The notes below the pieces were generated by a model. It saw only the letters and a program-made list of their open reading frames with translations, had not been told where the DNA came from and did not search any database. Positions 1-8,044 of a stretch of DNA of 14,077 bases are shown piece by piece. A program made the translations under genes and the position numbers. The stretch lies in the NCBI GenBank assembly GCA_039184055.1, contig JBCDBH010000136.1, positions 1 to 14,077 of the forward strand, read 5' to 3'. Position 1 is the stretch's first letter, and each line of letters begins with the position of its first letter. The DNA is from JBCDBH01 sp039184055 (GTDB lineage: Bacteria; Acidobacteriota; Thermoanaerobaculia; Multivoradales; J023).

Positions 1-349
1 CCGCCGGTGGCAGTGGCTCGGGCGCCGGGACGTAGCGTCGGCTCCAGGTCGGGTCGCCACCACCCCGGATCACCAAATCGCCACTCAATACGCCTTGCTC
101 GAGCGCCGCGTCGGTCCGTGCTTCGGTGATGACGCGATGTTCGGGCCCGAGACGTTCGAGCGCCGCGATCGTGACGATCAGCTTGGTCACCGAGGCGGGC
201 ACGAAACGCGCGGTGCCGTCTTCGAGCACGATCGGCTCGCTGGCGTCGGCCATTTGCAGCGCACAGCCGCTGAACCCGCCGTCCGCCAGGGTCGCGGTGG
301 CGATCAACAGCCCCACTAGCACGCCCAACGCGCGTGGCCCGACCGCCAT
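1..349 (-). CDS. dacB: D-alanyl-D-alanine carboxypeptidase/endopeptidase, peptidase S13 family (PBP4-like), N-terminal part
   Basis: Only the first 116 residues are in the window; the gene runs off the left edge. Residues 1-22 form a hydrophobic segment that looks like a signal peptide, so the product should be exported to the periplasm. A PASVTK segment follows, with the active-site serine at residue 53 and lysine at 56, the SxxK motif of penicillin-binding enzymes. After it come an AALERLGPEHR stretch and a GDLVIRGGGDPT stretch, both typical of S13 (DacB/PBP4) enzymes, which trim or cleave peptidoglycan peptide side chains. The later SxN and KTG motifs lie outside the window, so activity cannot be judged. 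The ATG shares one base with the TGA of metF upstream (TGATG), which implies co-transcription and translational coupling. Another S13-type enzyme is the only serious alternative. Confidence 0.82.
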   Translation of the reverse strand, partial: MAVGPRALGVLVGLLIATATLADGGFSGCALQMADASEPIVLEDGTARFVPASVTKLIVTIAALERLGPEHRVITEARTDAALEQGVLSGDLVIRGGGDPTWSRRYVPAPEPLPPA

Positions 350-1299
350 CAGCGATCGAGCTTGTCGAGCAAGCGGTTGATCGCGGTCGAATCCTGCATC
401 ACGTAGTAATGCACCGCCGGCACGTCGGCCTCGAGCAATTCGAGGGTTTGCGCGAGCGTCCAGGCGATGCCGAGCTCGGCGACCTCGCTGTTGTTCTTGG
501 CCCGCTCGATTTCGTCTGCGAACGACGCCGGAATGTCGCAGTGGAACGTCCGTGGGATCGAGCTCAGCTGGCGTTTCTTGGTGATGATCTTGAGACCGGG
601 AATGATCGGCACGTCGATACCGGCGGCGCGACAGGCGTCGACATATTCGAAGTACACCCGGTTGTCGAAGAACATCTGAGTCACGATGTACTCGGCACCC
701 GCCTCGACCTTCTCCTTGGTGCGCCGAATATCGGTGGCCAGATTGGGCGCTTCGAAGTGCTTCTCGGGGTAGCCCGAGGTGCCGACACAGAACTCGGTTG
801 GATGCGCGTCGAGCAGCTGCTCGAGGTACGTACCGGCATTCATGTGGTTGATCTGCTGGATCAGATCCGACGCGTAGGTATTGGCGCTTCGACCGTCACG
901 GAGCGGTTTCTTGTAGCCGCTGTCGTCACCCCGGATGGCGAGCACGTTGTCGATACCGAGGTAGCGCAGCTCGATCAGGAAGTCTTCGGTTTCTTGACGC
1001 GTAAAGCCCTTGCACAGCACGTGGGGCACCGCGTCGATGTTGTATTTGTTCTGGATCAGCGCGCAGATGCCCAGGGTGCCGGGGCGTTTGCGCTTGATCT
1101 TTTTGCGTAGGCCGTCGGGTGTCTCTTCGTAGATCACCTCGGCGGCGTGGCTGGTGATGTCGATAAAGGGTGGATCGTGCGGCACCAGATGGTCGATTAG
1201 GCCCATCAGGTCGCGGATGCTGCCACCGCGTAGCGGTGGAATGATTTCGAAACTGATCAGCGGACGTGAAGCGCGTTCGAGATGTTCGGTGACTTTCAT
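349..1299 (-). CDS. metF: methylenetetrahydrofolate reductase
   Basis: This 316-residue protein covers the whole MetF barrel. The enzyme is a cytoplasmic FAD protein that reduces 5,10-methylenetetrahydrofolate to 5-methyltetrahydrofolate, the methyl donor for methionine synthesis. Visible family signatures are FEIIPP (catalytic-type Glu18), NVLAIRGDD (residues 118-126), AEYIVTQMFFDN (202-213) and VPIIPGLK (230-237). The C-terminal segment reads HYYVMQDS where enterobacterial MetF has a FHxYTLN-type sequence. Together with the GFTRQETEDFLIELRYLGID and GYPEKHFEAPNL stretches, this resembles, from memory, the MetF branch common in Bacteroidetes rather than the E. coli type. No strong Shine-Dalgarno precedes the ATG. 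The gene sits 88 bases after vanZ and overlaps dacB by one base. No other methionine gene is nearby. Confidence 0.93.
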   Translation of the reverse strand: MKVTEHLERASRPLISFEIIPPLRGGSIRDLMGLIDHLVPHDPPFIDITSHAAEVIYEETPDGLRKKIKRKRPGTLGICALIQNKYNIDAVPHVLCKGFTRQETEDFLIELRYLGIDNVLAIRGDDSGYKKPLRDGRSANTYASDLIQQINHMNAGTYLEQLLDAHPTEFCVGTSGYPEKHFEAPNLATDIRRTKEKVEAGAEYIVTQMFFDNRVYFEYVDACRAAGIDVPIIPGLKIITKKRQLSSIPRTFHCDIPASFADEIERAKNNSEVAELGIAWTLAQTLELLEADVPAVHYYVMQDSTAINRLLDKLDR

Positions 1300-1387
1300 C
1301 GCTGTGTGCTCGTGGTTGTGACTGCTCGCGCCAGGGACACGGAGCGCGACGTTATCTCATCGTGCCGACTGCGTCATGCTGAACGGG
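1300..1387. other. short intergenic gap upstream of metF, no clear element
   Basis: These 88 bases separate the vanZ stop from the metF start on the minus strand. I looked for a methionine-type riboswitch, a terminator hairpin and a promoter. I saw only weak GCGC-type complementarity and no T-run. A metF promoter could lie here but I cannot point to convincing boxes. Confidence 0.4.
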
Positions 1388-1753
1388 CTATTCCTCCCGC
1401 GTCATCGATACGCGGCCGATCACCACGCCGAGCGCACAGCCGAGGCCGTCGGCGAGCAGGTCGCCGATCTCGAAGCCACGATAGGGAATCCAAACTTGGG
1501 CGATTTCGGTGCCGATGGCGAGACTCGCCACAATCACCAGTACGATCGAACGGAACCCGAGCCATCGGGTCACGAGCACGGTCTCGATCGCGAACAACAC
1601 GACGTGGACGATTTTATCGGTCCCGTCGGGAAGCGCGGCGAACCAGCCGTCGCCCGGGGACGGATCACCCGGGGTGAGGGTGGCGACGAGCACGAATAGG
1701 GTCCACGAGACGGCGGCGATCAGCCGGAATCGAGGCACGTTGGGTTGCCGCAT
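1388..1753 (-). CDS. VanZ-like family small membrane protein
   Basis: The product is 121 residues with about four hydrophobic segments (roughly residues 10-27, 48-65, 69-86 and 99-113). VanZ-family conserved positions are present: DKIVH at 46-50, then a GTEIAQ segment with Glu83 and Gln86, Arg92, Asp98 and Asp102, followed by a glycine-rich last helix. The family is named for VanZ, which gives low-level teicoplanin resistance in enterococci. Most members, including this one, have no established function. It is an integral membrane protein. The gene is divergent from the 1770 gene with only 16 bases between the starts, and it is the first gene of the minus-strand run to metF and dacB. No Shine-Dalgarno is evident before the ATG, so a leaderless or nearly leaderless transcript is possible. 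Involvement with dacB in the cell wall is only suggested by proximity. Confidence 0.8.
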   Translation of the reverse strand: MRQPNVPRFRLIAAVSWTLFVLVATLTPGDPSPGDGWFAALPDGTDKIVHVVLFAIETVLVTRWLGFRSIVLVIVASLAIGTEIAQVWIPYRGFEIGDLLADGLGCALGVVIGRVSMTREE

Positions 1754-1769
1754 GGTGAGTTAACATACG
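1754..1769. promoter_or_regulatory. divergent intergenic spacer with putative start-proximal control signals
   Basis: Only 16 bases separate two divergent start codons. The spacer contains GGTGAG at 1754-1759, a usable Shine-Dalgarno 10 bases before the plus-strand ATG, and a GTTAAC palindrome at 1759-1764. The short patch from 1759 to 1780 is much more A+T-rich than its surroundings. Promoters for both genes must overlap this patch and the first codons of the opposite gene. I could not assign convincing -35/-10 pairs. Confidence 0.35.
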
Positions 1770-3461
1770 ATGTTTATGACCTCTTCCGAGAGATCATCTC
1801 TACTTTTCTCGTCCTTGCCGACACGACTCGTCGTGATCGTGGTGAGTCTGCTCGCGGCGATCGCGGCGACGGCCTTCGGTGTCGGCTGGCGGGTCGAGAC
1901 CATGCGGCTCGATCACCAATTGCGTGCCGCCACCGGGGTCGATCCGATCGCGCTCGAACAGATCACGCGTGAAGACGTCACCCACCACGCCAAGCTCAAA
2001 GCGGCGCGTGCCTTGATCGGCGCGGTGCTCGACAGCGAGCGGGTCGAAAACGGTGAGCTGGTGGTCGATCCGGCGACGCTCGAGCACCTGCCCCGGGCAC
2101 GTGAGCTGGCGCTCGAAGCGCTGGAGGCGCAGCCGAATAGCTGGCAGGCGGCGATGTGGCTCGGCACCGCCAATTACCTCGAAGCCTGGCACACGCGGGA
2201 TCCGGTGCTGATCCAGGATGCCGATCGCTGGCAAGAGCCGTTGCTCACCGCCTACGCCAACGCCGGAGGGCGCCGTGAAGCGCAACGTCTCTTGGCGGTC
2301 GCCTACTTGCGTTTGTGGCCGTATTTGAGCGGCGATCGTCGCGCCTTCGCCACCCGGCTGGTACGCACCACCTTCGCCGATCATCCCGAGGTCTTCAAAC
2401 AGCTCGGCCCGCTGTGGCTGACCGTTGCCGATCGCGGCGACGAGGCGCTGTCCGCCGTGCCCGACACCCCCGAAGCGTGGCGGTTGGTGACCCGTACCTG
2501 GGCGCAACAGGGCCTCTGGCGACAGGTGATCCAAGCCGAGCGTGAGCGCGTCGCCAGTCTCGAACGCTCGTTGCACAAGCGGATCGAGGACGCCGACAGC
2601 AAACGAACGCTCGGCGAAGCCTACGAGAGTCGAAGCCTCTATCTCGGAGCGGTGGTGCGGGCGCCGGTCGACGGCCGGTTCGCCCCCTTGGTGACGCGGT
2701 CGCTCGAGAATTACCCGCCGGGTTTGCACGGGCTGTCGTCGACCGGACCGATCGGTGCGTGGTTGCGATGGGCGCTCGAGCTTGCCGATCTCGGTCGTAC
2801 CGACGTTTTGCCACCCCGGGTTCTGACCCGTCTCGCCGGCGCCACCGACGAGCTCGACCCACACGAGACGGCGTATGTCTCCTTGTTGGCGGGCGACCTG
2901 ACGCGCGCCGAGCGTGCCGAGCGGCTGGTCGAGACTCTGTCGACCGCGCCATGGGCACCCTATTTGGTCGCCAAAACCCATTATCTCTTGGATCGCGACG
3001 CGGTCGAGTCGGCCACCGTGGCGCTCGATCAGGTCGGCCGCTATGTGCGTGGGAGCGCTGGCTATTGGCAGGCGCGTCAACGTTTGGCGGAGGCCACTGG
3101 CGATCTCGACGGCGTGGTCGAGGCGGATCGCGCGCTCGACGGGATCCGCGCCGAGGCCTGGTCGTCGACCGCCTGGCAACGGCTCAAAACCAAGCACGTG
3201 CTGCGTATGCTCGCTTCGCGCCGCGCCAGTGGCGTGGTGATCGAGCTCAACGACGTGCCCGCAGAGGGCACGGTGGTCAACGTGCTCGTCGACGGATCGT
3301 CGGTCGATCTGATCGCCGTGCGACCGGGTGATCGGCTGGACGTCGACGTGGTGTTGAGCCAGGGCCTGCATCAAATCGAGCTTCGGCCGGTGGTGGGTGC
3401 CATGGTCGATCCGGGTCGCGTTCGATTGACCGGCCAGACCGAGAGAGCGCTGACTCGTTGA
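1770..3461 (+). CDS. membrane-anchored helical-repeat (TPR-like) protein of unknown function
   Basis: The 563-residue product starts with a short basic/serine-rich N-terminus and one strong membrane helix at about residues 19-41, with the rest probably periplasmic. Residues about 55-480 are alanine/leucine-rich and helical, with TPR-like spacing; examples are ARELALEALEAQPNSWQAAMWLG near 110-132 and the paired helices near 400-455. I cannot define clean repeats by eye. The last 80 residues switch to alternating hydrophobic/polar, beta-like sequence, possibly a small sandwich domain. ATG 1770 is preferred because GGTGAG lies 10 bases upstream; ATG 1776 is an alternative. Its stop overlaps the start of the sensor gene (TTGA), so the two are probably co-expressed, and a role in presenting or detecting an envelope signal is inferred. 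I recognise no specific family, and no enzymatic motif is visible. Confidence 0.75.
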   Translation: MFMTSSERSSLLFSSLPTRLVVIVVSLLAAIAATAFGVGWRVETMRLDHQLRAATGVDPIALEQITREDVTHHAKLKAARALIGAVLDSERVENGELVVDPATLEHLPRARELALEALEAQPNSWQAAMWLGTANYLEAWHTRDPVLIQDADRWQEPLLTAYANAGGRREAQRLLAVAYLRLWPYLSGDRRAFATRLVRTTFADHPEVFKQLGPLWLTVADRGDEALSAVPDTPEAWRLVTRTWAQQGLWRQVIQAERERVASLERSLHKRIEDADSKRTLGEAYESRSLYLGAVVRAPVDGRFAPLVTRSLENYPPGLHGLSSTGPIGAWLRWALELADLGRTDVLPPRVLTRLAGATDELDPHETAYVSLLAGDLTRAERAERLVETLSTAPWAPYLVAKTHYLLDRDAVESATVALDQVGRYVRGSAGYWQARQRLAEATGDLDGVVEADRALDGIRAEAWSSTAWQRLKTKHVLRMLASRRASGVVIELNDVPAEGTVVNVLVDGSSVDLIAVRPGDRLDVDVVLSQGLHQIELRPVVGAMVDPGRVRLTGQTERALTR

Positions 3462-6400
3462 CCCGCGAGGGCTCGAGTCGTCACGTCGCGCGTCTCCGTG
3501 CGCGTCCCTGGGCGGCCACGCGCACAGCCGGCCTCGTGTCGATGGGGATCGCTCTCGCGGTGTGCCTCGTCATACCGGCATGGGCCGAGCTGCCGGAGAG
3601 TCTTCGTTTTCGTCACATCACCACGGCTGACGGCCTGGCGCAGAACAGCATCTTCGCCATTCATCAGGACGACAGTGGCTTTGTTTGGCTCGGCAGCCAA
3701 AACGGTCTGCATCGCTATGACGGGCGTGAGCTGGTGGTGCATCGACCGACCGCGTTCGTTCCGGGCAGTCTGCAGCACGGTTTCGTCCAGGCGCTCGCCG
3801 GTCGCGCCGCAGGCGGGATGTGGGTCGGCACCTTCGCGGGTCTCGATCGCTTCGACCCCGCGACCGGCGAATTCATCCACCTCGACCTGCTCCACGAGCA
3901 GGAGCCGCACATCACGTCGTTGCTCGAAGATCCCGACGGGTCGTTGTGGGTCGGCACCTTTGCTCACGGTTTGTTGATCCGTAGCCCGGACGGTTCGATT
4001 ACCCATCTTCGTCCGAGTGCGAACGGCTTGCCCGACGGTCCCGTGTGGGCGTTGGTCCGCACCACCGACGGCAAGGTTTGGGTGGGAACCGGGAGGGGCC
4101 TGGCGTGGATCGACGACGGTCGCCCCCACCGGGTCGAGTCGCTCACCGGTACGGTCCACGGCCTGCTACCGATCGCCGACCACGGTCTGCTCGTCGGTGG
4201 CAGGGGTCTCGCCAGTGGCGACGCGATCGAGGGAGACGGTGGCACCGCCCTGCTTCGTCTCGACCTTCGTACCTTGGAGACGCGTCGAGCGTTTGCCGGT
4301 GACGTGGCGTTGGGCGAGGTGCGGTCGTTTCATCGCGATCGTTTCGGCGCCTTGTGGATCGCCACCTGGGGCAACGGGCTTTTTGTCGTCGAATCGATCG
4401 ACAAGGGCGTGGTGCCGGTGGCGGGCGATCTCGAAGACGGTCGCTTGTGGACCGTGGTCGAAGATCACAGCGGGGTGTTGTGGCTCGGCACCGCGAGCGC
4501 CGGGGTCGCGCTCACCGATCCACGGCCACGGATTCGTCAGCACACGGCCGGTGATCGTGCCGGGGTGCGGGCGCTCTACGAGACCTGGCAGGGCGAGCTC
4601 TGGATTGGGCTCGACGGCGGTGGCTTGCTGATCGATCGCTCGGTGAGCGGTGGTACCTCGGTTCAGCTGCGAAACGCCGAAGACGACCCGAACAGTCTGC
4701 CGAACGACCGCGTGTGGGCCTTGGCGGGTGAGCCACCGAACCGAGTGTGGGTGGGCACCGACAGGGGCTTGGCGGTGGTCGAGGACGACGACCGGATCCG
4801 TCGCGTGAGTCTCGGTTCCGCTGAACCGTCGGTCCGCGTGCTCGCCTTCGCGTCCGATGATCGTCTGTGGATCGGCACCTGGGGCGATGGCTTGATCCGT
4901 CGCGGTGCCGAAGGTGAGCTGACCCGCTGGCGTCACGATCACACCGACAGCACGACCCTGTCCGACGATCGCGTCTTGGCCTTGGCCGACGGACCGGCCG
5001 GTTTCATCTGGGTCGGGACGGCGCGTGGTCTCGATCGTCTCGATCCTGAAACGGGTCGGGTCGAGCGCTATCTTCACCACGCGCGCGTACCGAGCAGCCT
5101 GGTGGGAAGCCCGATACGTGGCCTCCACTTCGACCGTCAGGGTTCGTTGTGGATCGCCACCCAGGCCGGTCTCTCGATGCTCACCGGTGAAGAGCGTCGG
5201 GGCAGCGGTGGCTTCGTCAACTGGACGTCCCGAGATGGTCTGCCCGACGACACCGTCTACGCGGTGCTCGAGGACCGAGACGGCGATATGTGGGTGTCGA
5301 CCAATGCTGGGTTGGCGCGCATCGCGCGTGGTGGCGTGGCGGAGGAGACCGCGATCACCAATGGGGATCGCACCGCGATCACCGAGAGGGATCGGTCCAC
5401 GATAACCACCTATGCCTTCGCCGACGGTCTCGAAACGCTCGAATTCAACGGCAACGCTGCCTTCACCACGGTCGATGGACGATTGCTTTTCGGTGGCGTG
5501 CGTGGCTACGCCGAGGTCGATCCCTTGGCGCTACGGGCCGCCGTGCGTACCCCTCCCGTGGCCTTTACCGCCGTCACCGTCTACGGCCACGACGGCGGGC
5601 GACGTCGTTTCGATCGACCATCGTCACGGCTGCGTTTGCGTCACGACGACGACATGGTGATGGTCGAGACCGCGGTGCTCGATTTTCGTCATCCGCCTTC
5701 GAATCGGCGGCAGATTCGAGTCGCCGGCATTCACGACGGCTGGATCGATCTCGGACCACGGCGCGAGATGATTCTCGGCCCGCTCGATCCGGGGAGCTAT
5801 CGGGTCGAGCTACGCGGCGCCACGGCGTCGGGTGCATGGGTCGAGGTCGAGCCGCTCGAGATCGAGGTCGCGGCGCCGTGGTGGGCACGACCGGGCACGT
5901 TCTTGATCTACACCGTGGCGCTCCTGGCGATCATCGGTGCCTGGCTGATCGCCTACACGCGACGACGGCGTGCTCGCAAGACGATGCTGCACGCCCTCGC
6001 CACCAGCGAGCAGCGTCTCGAGCTGGCGCTTTTGGGTAGCGGTCACGGTTTGTGGGATTTCGATCTCGAGAGCGGGACCATCACGCGTTTTCGGATCGCC
6101 GAGCTGCTCGGCTATCACGACGAAGAATTGCCGAGCGGTCACGATCTACGTGCCGAGCTGGTCCATCCCGACGATACCGAGATTCCCGAGTCGGCGATGA
6201 CCGAGCACCGCGCCGGGGATGTGGCGTGGTACCGAGCCGAATATCGGATGCGCGCCCGAGACGGCAGCTGGCGCTGGATTCTCGATCGCGGCAAGGTGGT
6301 GGCGCGTGACGCCGACGGTGAGCCCACCCGGGTCGCCGGGATCAGTGCCGACATCACCGATCGACGCGCCACCGAAGATCAGATCCGGTTGGGGGCGACG

Positions 6401-8044
6401 GTCTTCGAGAACGCCCCGGACATGGTGCTGATCACCGATGCCCAGGGGCATATCGCCGACGTCAACCCGGCGGCGGTCGCCGGCCTCGGGTTTTCACGCC
6501 ACGCCTTGATCGGGCAGCCGCTGATCGACCTGGTGACCGGCGATCATCCGGCGTCGTTCTACCGTGGGGTTCGCGCCGCGCTCGGGCGCTTCGGCGATTG
6601 GCGTGGTGAGACGTGGCAGGAGCGGTCCGACGGCGAACGGTTCTTGGCGCAGGTGGCGATTTCGAGCGTCGAGGACGGCGCCGGCGAGGTGACGTCGTAC
6701 GTCGTCGTGGCGAGCGACGTCACGCATCGCAAACGCACCGAGGACGAGCTGCGTTTCCTGGCCAACTACGATCCGCTCACCCGTCTGCCCAATCGCGCGA
6801 TGTTGCGCAAACGGCTCGAACAGGCGATCAGTCGCGCAACGCGGATCGGAGGTCGCGCCGCCATCCTGTTCAGCGATCTCGATCGCTTCAAACAGGTCAA
6901 CGACACCTTGGGTCACGCGGTCGGTGATCGGCTGCTCGAACAGGTATCCGAGCGTTTGCGTGACGCGGTGCGTCGAGACGACCTGGTGGCGCGGCTCGGT
7001 GGCGACGAGATCACCGTCTTGGTGCACGACGTCGCCGACCGGGCGGTGATCGAGCAGGTGGCGAAGCGAATCATGAACGCCTTCGAGCAGCCGTTCGAGC
7101 TCGACGGTCACGAGATCGTCGCCTCGACCAGCGTCGGTATCGCCGTCTTTCCCGAGGACGGTGTCGATGCCGACACCTTGCTCAAACACGCCGATACCGC
7201 CATGTACCAGGCCAAGGCCGCGGGACGGAATCGCTACGCGTTTTTCGTGCCCGAGATGAGTGAGACGATCCGCGCCCGGCTGTCGACCGAGAACCAGCTG
7301 CGGCGCGCCCTCGAGCACGACGAGATCGAGCTCGTGTTTCAGCCCAAAGTCGACCTCGAGGCCGACCGGGTCGTCGGCTTCGAGGCGCTGGCGCGTTTGC
7401 GGGTCGACGACGAGCTTTGGCGTCCGGCGCGTTTTCTCGATGTCGCCAACGATTCCGGGCTGATCGACCGGATCGACCAGGTGGTGCTCGAACAGGCCTG
7501 CGCGCGCACCGCGGTCTGGGGCCAGCTGCACGAAACGCCGTTCGAAGTGGCGGTCAACGTGTCGGCGGCGCGGCTCCATCGCGACGACTTCGTCGATCAC
7601 ACGCGCGCCGTGCTGGCCCGCCATGGTCTCGAGGCGTCACGCTTGGTGCTCGAGGTCACCGAAAGCGGCGTGCTCGAAGACGAGGCGCGCACCATCGAGC
7701 GGCTGAGCGAGCTCAAGAACCTCGGGGTGAAGATCGCCATCGACGACTTCGGCACCGGCTATTCGTCGTTTGCCGCCCTGCGTCGCTTGCCGATCGACGA
7801 GCTCAAAATCGACCGTAGTTTCGTCGCCACGGTCGGCTCGACACCCGACGAAGCGGCGATCGTCGAGGCGATGATGGCGATGGCGTGGAGTCTCGGTATC
7901 GACGCGGTCGCCGAAGGTGTCGAGACCGAAGCGCAACGCGATTTTCTACGTGCTGGGGGGTGTCGGGTGATGCAAGGCTATTTGATCGCGCCACCGCTTT
8001 CCGTGGAGGCCTTGACCGCCTGGCTCGACAATGCTGACGACTGA
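3458..8044 (+). CDS. periplasmic double-propeller sensor fused to PAS-PAS-GGDEF-EAL (cyclic-di-GMP turnover)
   Basis: The product is 1528 residues. A basic leader and hydrophobic core end in AWA at 41-43, a likely signal peptidase site. Residues about 50-625 hold at least twelve reg_prop-type repeats of the form G-x-[LVIM]-W-[VIL]-[GAS]-T, spaced to fit two seven-bladed propellers. A Y_Y_Y domain covers about 735-808 and a membrane helix 814-833. PAS domains lie at about 849-972 and 982-1095. The GGDEF domain (about 1100-1265) has GGDEI at 1181-1185 and an RxxD inhibitory site at 1172-1175. The EAL domain (about 1275-1525) keeps EAL 1309-1311, Asn1367, DDFGTGYSS from 1429, Lys1450, Glu1486 and Gln1506, so phosphodiesterase activity is likely; cyclase activity is less certain. 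The TTG start overlaps the previous stop, with GAGAG 12 bases upstream. ATG 3542 is in frame and would give a shorter signal peptide. Confidence 0.93.
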   Translation: MTREGSSRHVARLRARPWAATRTAGLVSMGIALAVCLVIPAWAELPESLRFRHITTADGLAQNSIFAIHQDDSGFVWLGSQNGLHRYDGRELVVHRPTAFVPGSLQHGFVQALAGRAAGGMWVGTFAGLDRFDPATGEFIHLDLLHEQEPHITSLLEDPDGSLWVGTFAHGLLIRSPDGSITHLRPSANGLPDGPVWALVRTTDGKVWVGTGRGLAWIDDGRPHRVESLTGTVHGLLPIADHGLLVGGRGLASGDAIEGDGGTALLRLDLRTLETRRAFAGDVALGEVRSFHRDRFGALWIATWGNGLFVVESIDKGVVPVAGDLEDGRLWTVVEDHSGVLWLGTASAGVALTDPRPRIRQHTAGDRAGVRALYETWQGELWIGLDGGGLLIDRSVSGGTSVQLRNAEDDPNSLPNDRVWALAGEPPNRVWVGTDRGLAVVEDDDRIRRVSLGSAEPSVRVLAFASDDRLWIGTWGDGLIRRGAEGELTRWRHDHTDSTTLSDDRVLALADGPAGFIWVGTARGLDRLDPETGRVERYLHHARVPSSLVGSPIRGLHFDRQGSLWIATQAGLSMLTGEERRGSGGFVNWTSRDGLPDDTVYAVLEDRDGDMWVSTNAGLARIARGGVAEETAITNGDRTAITERDRSTITTYAFADGLETLEFNGNAAFTTVDGRLLFGGVRGYAEVDPLALRAAVRTPPVAFTAVTVYGHDGGRRRFDRPSSRLRLRHDDDMVMVETAVLDFRHPPSNRRQIRVAGIHDGWIDLGPRREMILGPLDPGSYRVELRGATASGAWVEVEPLEIEVAAPWWARPGTFLIYTVALLAIIGAWLIAYTRRRRARKTMLHALATSEQRLELALLGSGHGLWDFDLESGTITRFRIAELLGYHDEELPSGHDLRAELVHPDDTEIPESAMTEHRAGDVAWYRAEYRMRARDGSWRWILDRGKVVARDADGEPTRVAGISADITDRRATEDQIRLGATVFENAPDMVLITDAQGHIADVNPAAVAGLGFSRHALIGQPLIDLVTGDHPASFYRGVRAALGRFGDWRGETWQERSDGERFLAQVAISSVEDGAGEVTSYVVVASDVTHRKRTEDELRFLANYDPLTRLPNRAMLRKRLEQAISRATRIGGRAAILFSDLDRFKQVNDTLGHAVGDRLLEQVSERLRDAVRRDDLVARLGGDEITVLVHDVADRAVIEQVAKRIMNAFEQPFELDGHEIVASTSVGIAVFPEDGVDADTLLKHADTAMYQAKAAGRNRYAFFVPEMSETIRARLSTENQLRRALEHDEIELVFQPKVDLEADRVVGFEALARLRVDDELWRPARFLDVANDSGLIDRIDQVVLEQACARTAVWGQLHETPFEVAVNVSAARLHRDDFVDHTRAVLARHGLEASRLVLEVTESGVLEDEARTIERLSELKNLGVKIAIDDFGTGYSSFAALRRLPIDELKIDRSFVATVGSTPDEAAIVEAMMAMAWSLGIDAVAEGVETEAQRDFLRAGGCRVMQGYLIAPPLSVEALTAWLDNADD
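5348..5407 (+). repeat. in-frame 24-base tandem duplication between propeller and Y_Y_Y domain
   Basis: Two 24-base units (5348-5371 and 5372-5395) encode TAITNGDR and TAITERDR. A degraded half-unit (5396-5407) encodes STIT. The units differ at a few bases only, which suggests recent slippage. The repeat lies in the linker after the last propeller blade, at residues 631-650 of the sensor, so it lengthens a linker and does not break a domain. Confidence 0.75.

Noticed and set aside
1300..1387. SAM- or SAH-type riboswitch before metF
   Set aside because: The gap is short, no stable multi-helix fold or known core sequence was visible, and no other methionine-cycle gene is nearby.
1800..3374. 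524-codon open frame on the minus strand opposite the helical-repeat gene
   Set aside because: High-GC coding DNA leaves antisense frames open. Its product is His/Arg/Gln-rich without domain motifs, has no separate start signals and lies wholly inside a better-supported gene.
3498..3977. 159-codon plus-strand frame inside the sensor gene
   Set aside because: It is an out-of-frame Ser/Arg-rich shadow of the propeller coding sequence.
6494..7624. 376-codon minus-strand open frame opposite the GGDEF-EAL region
   Set aside because: The opposite strand encodes unmistakable GGDEF and EAL domains; the antisense product has low-information composition.
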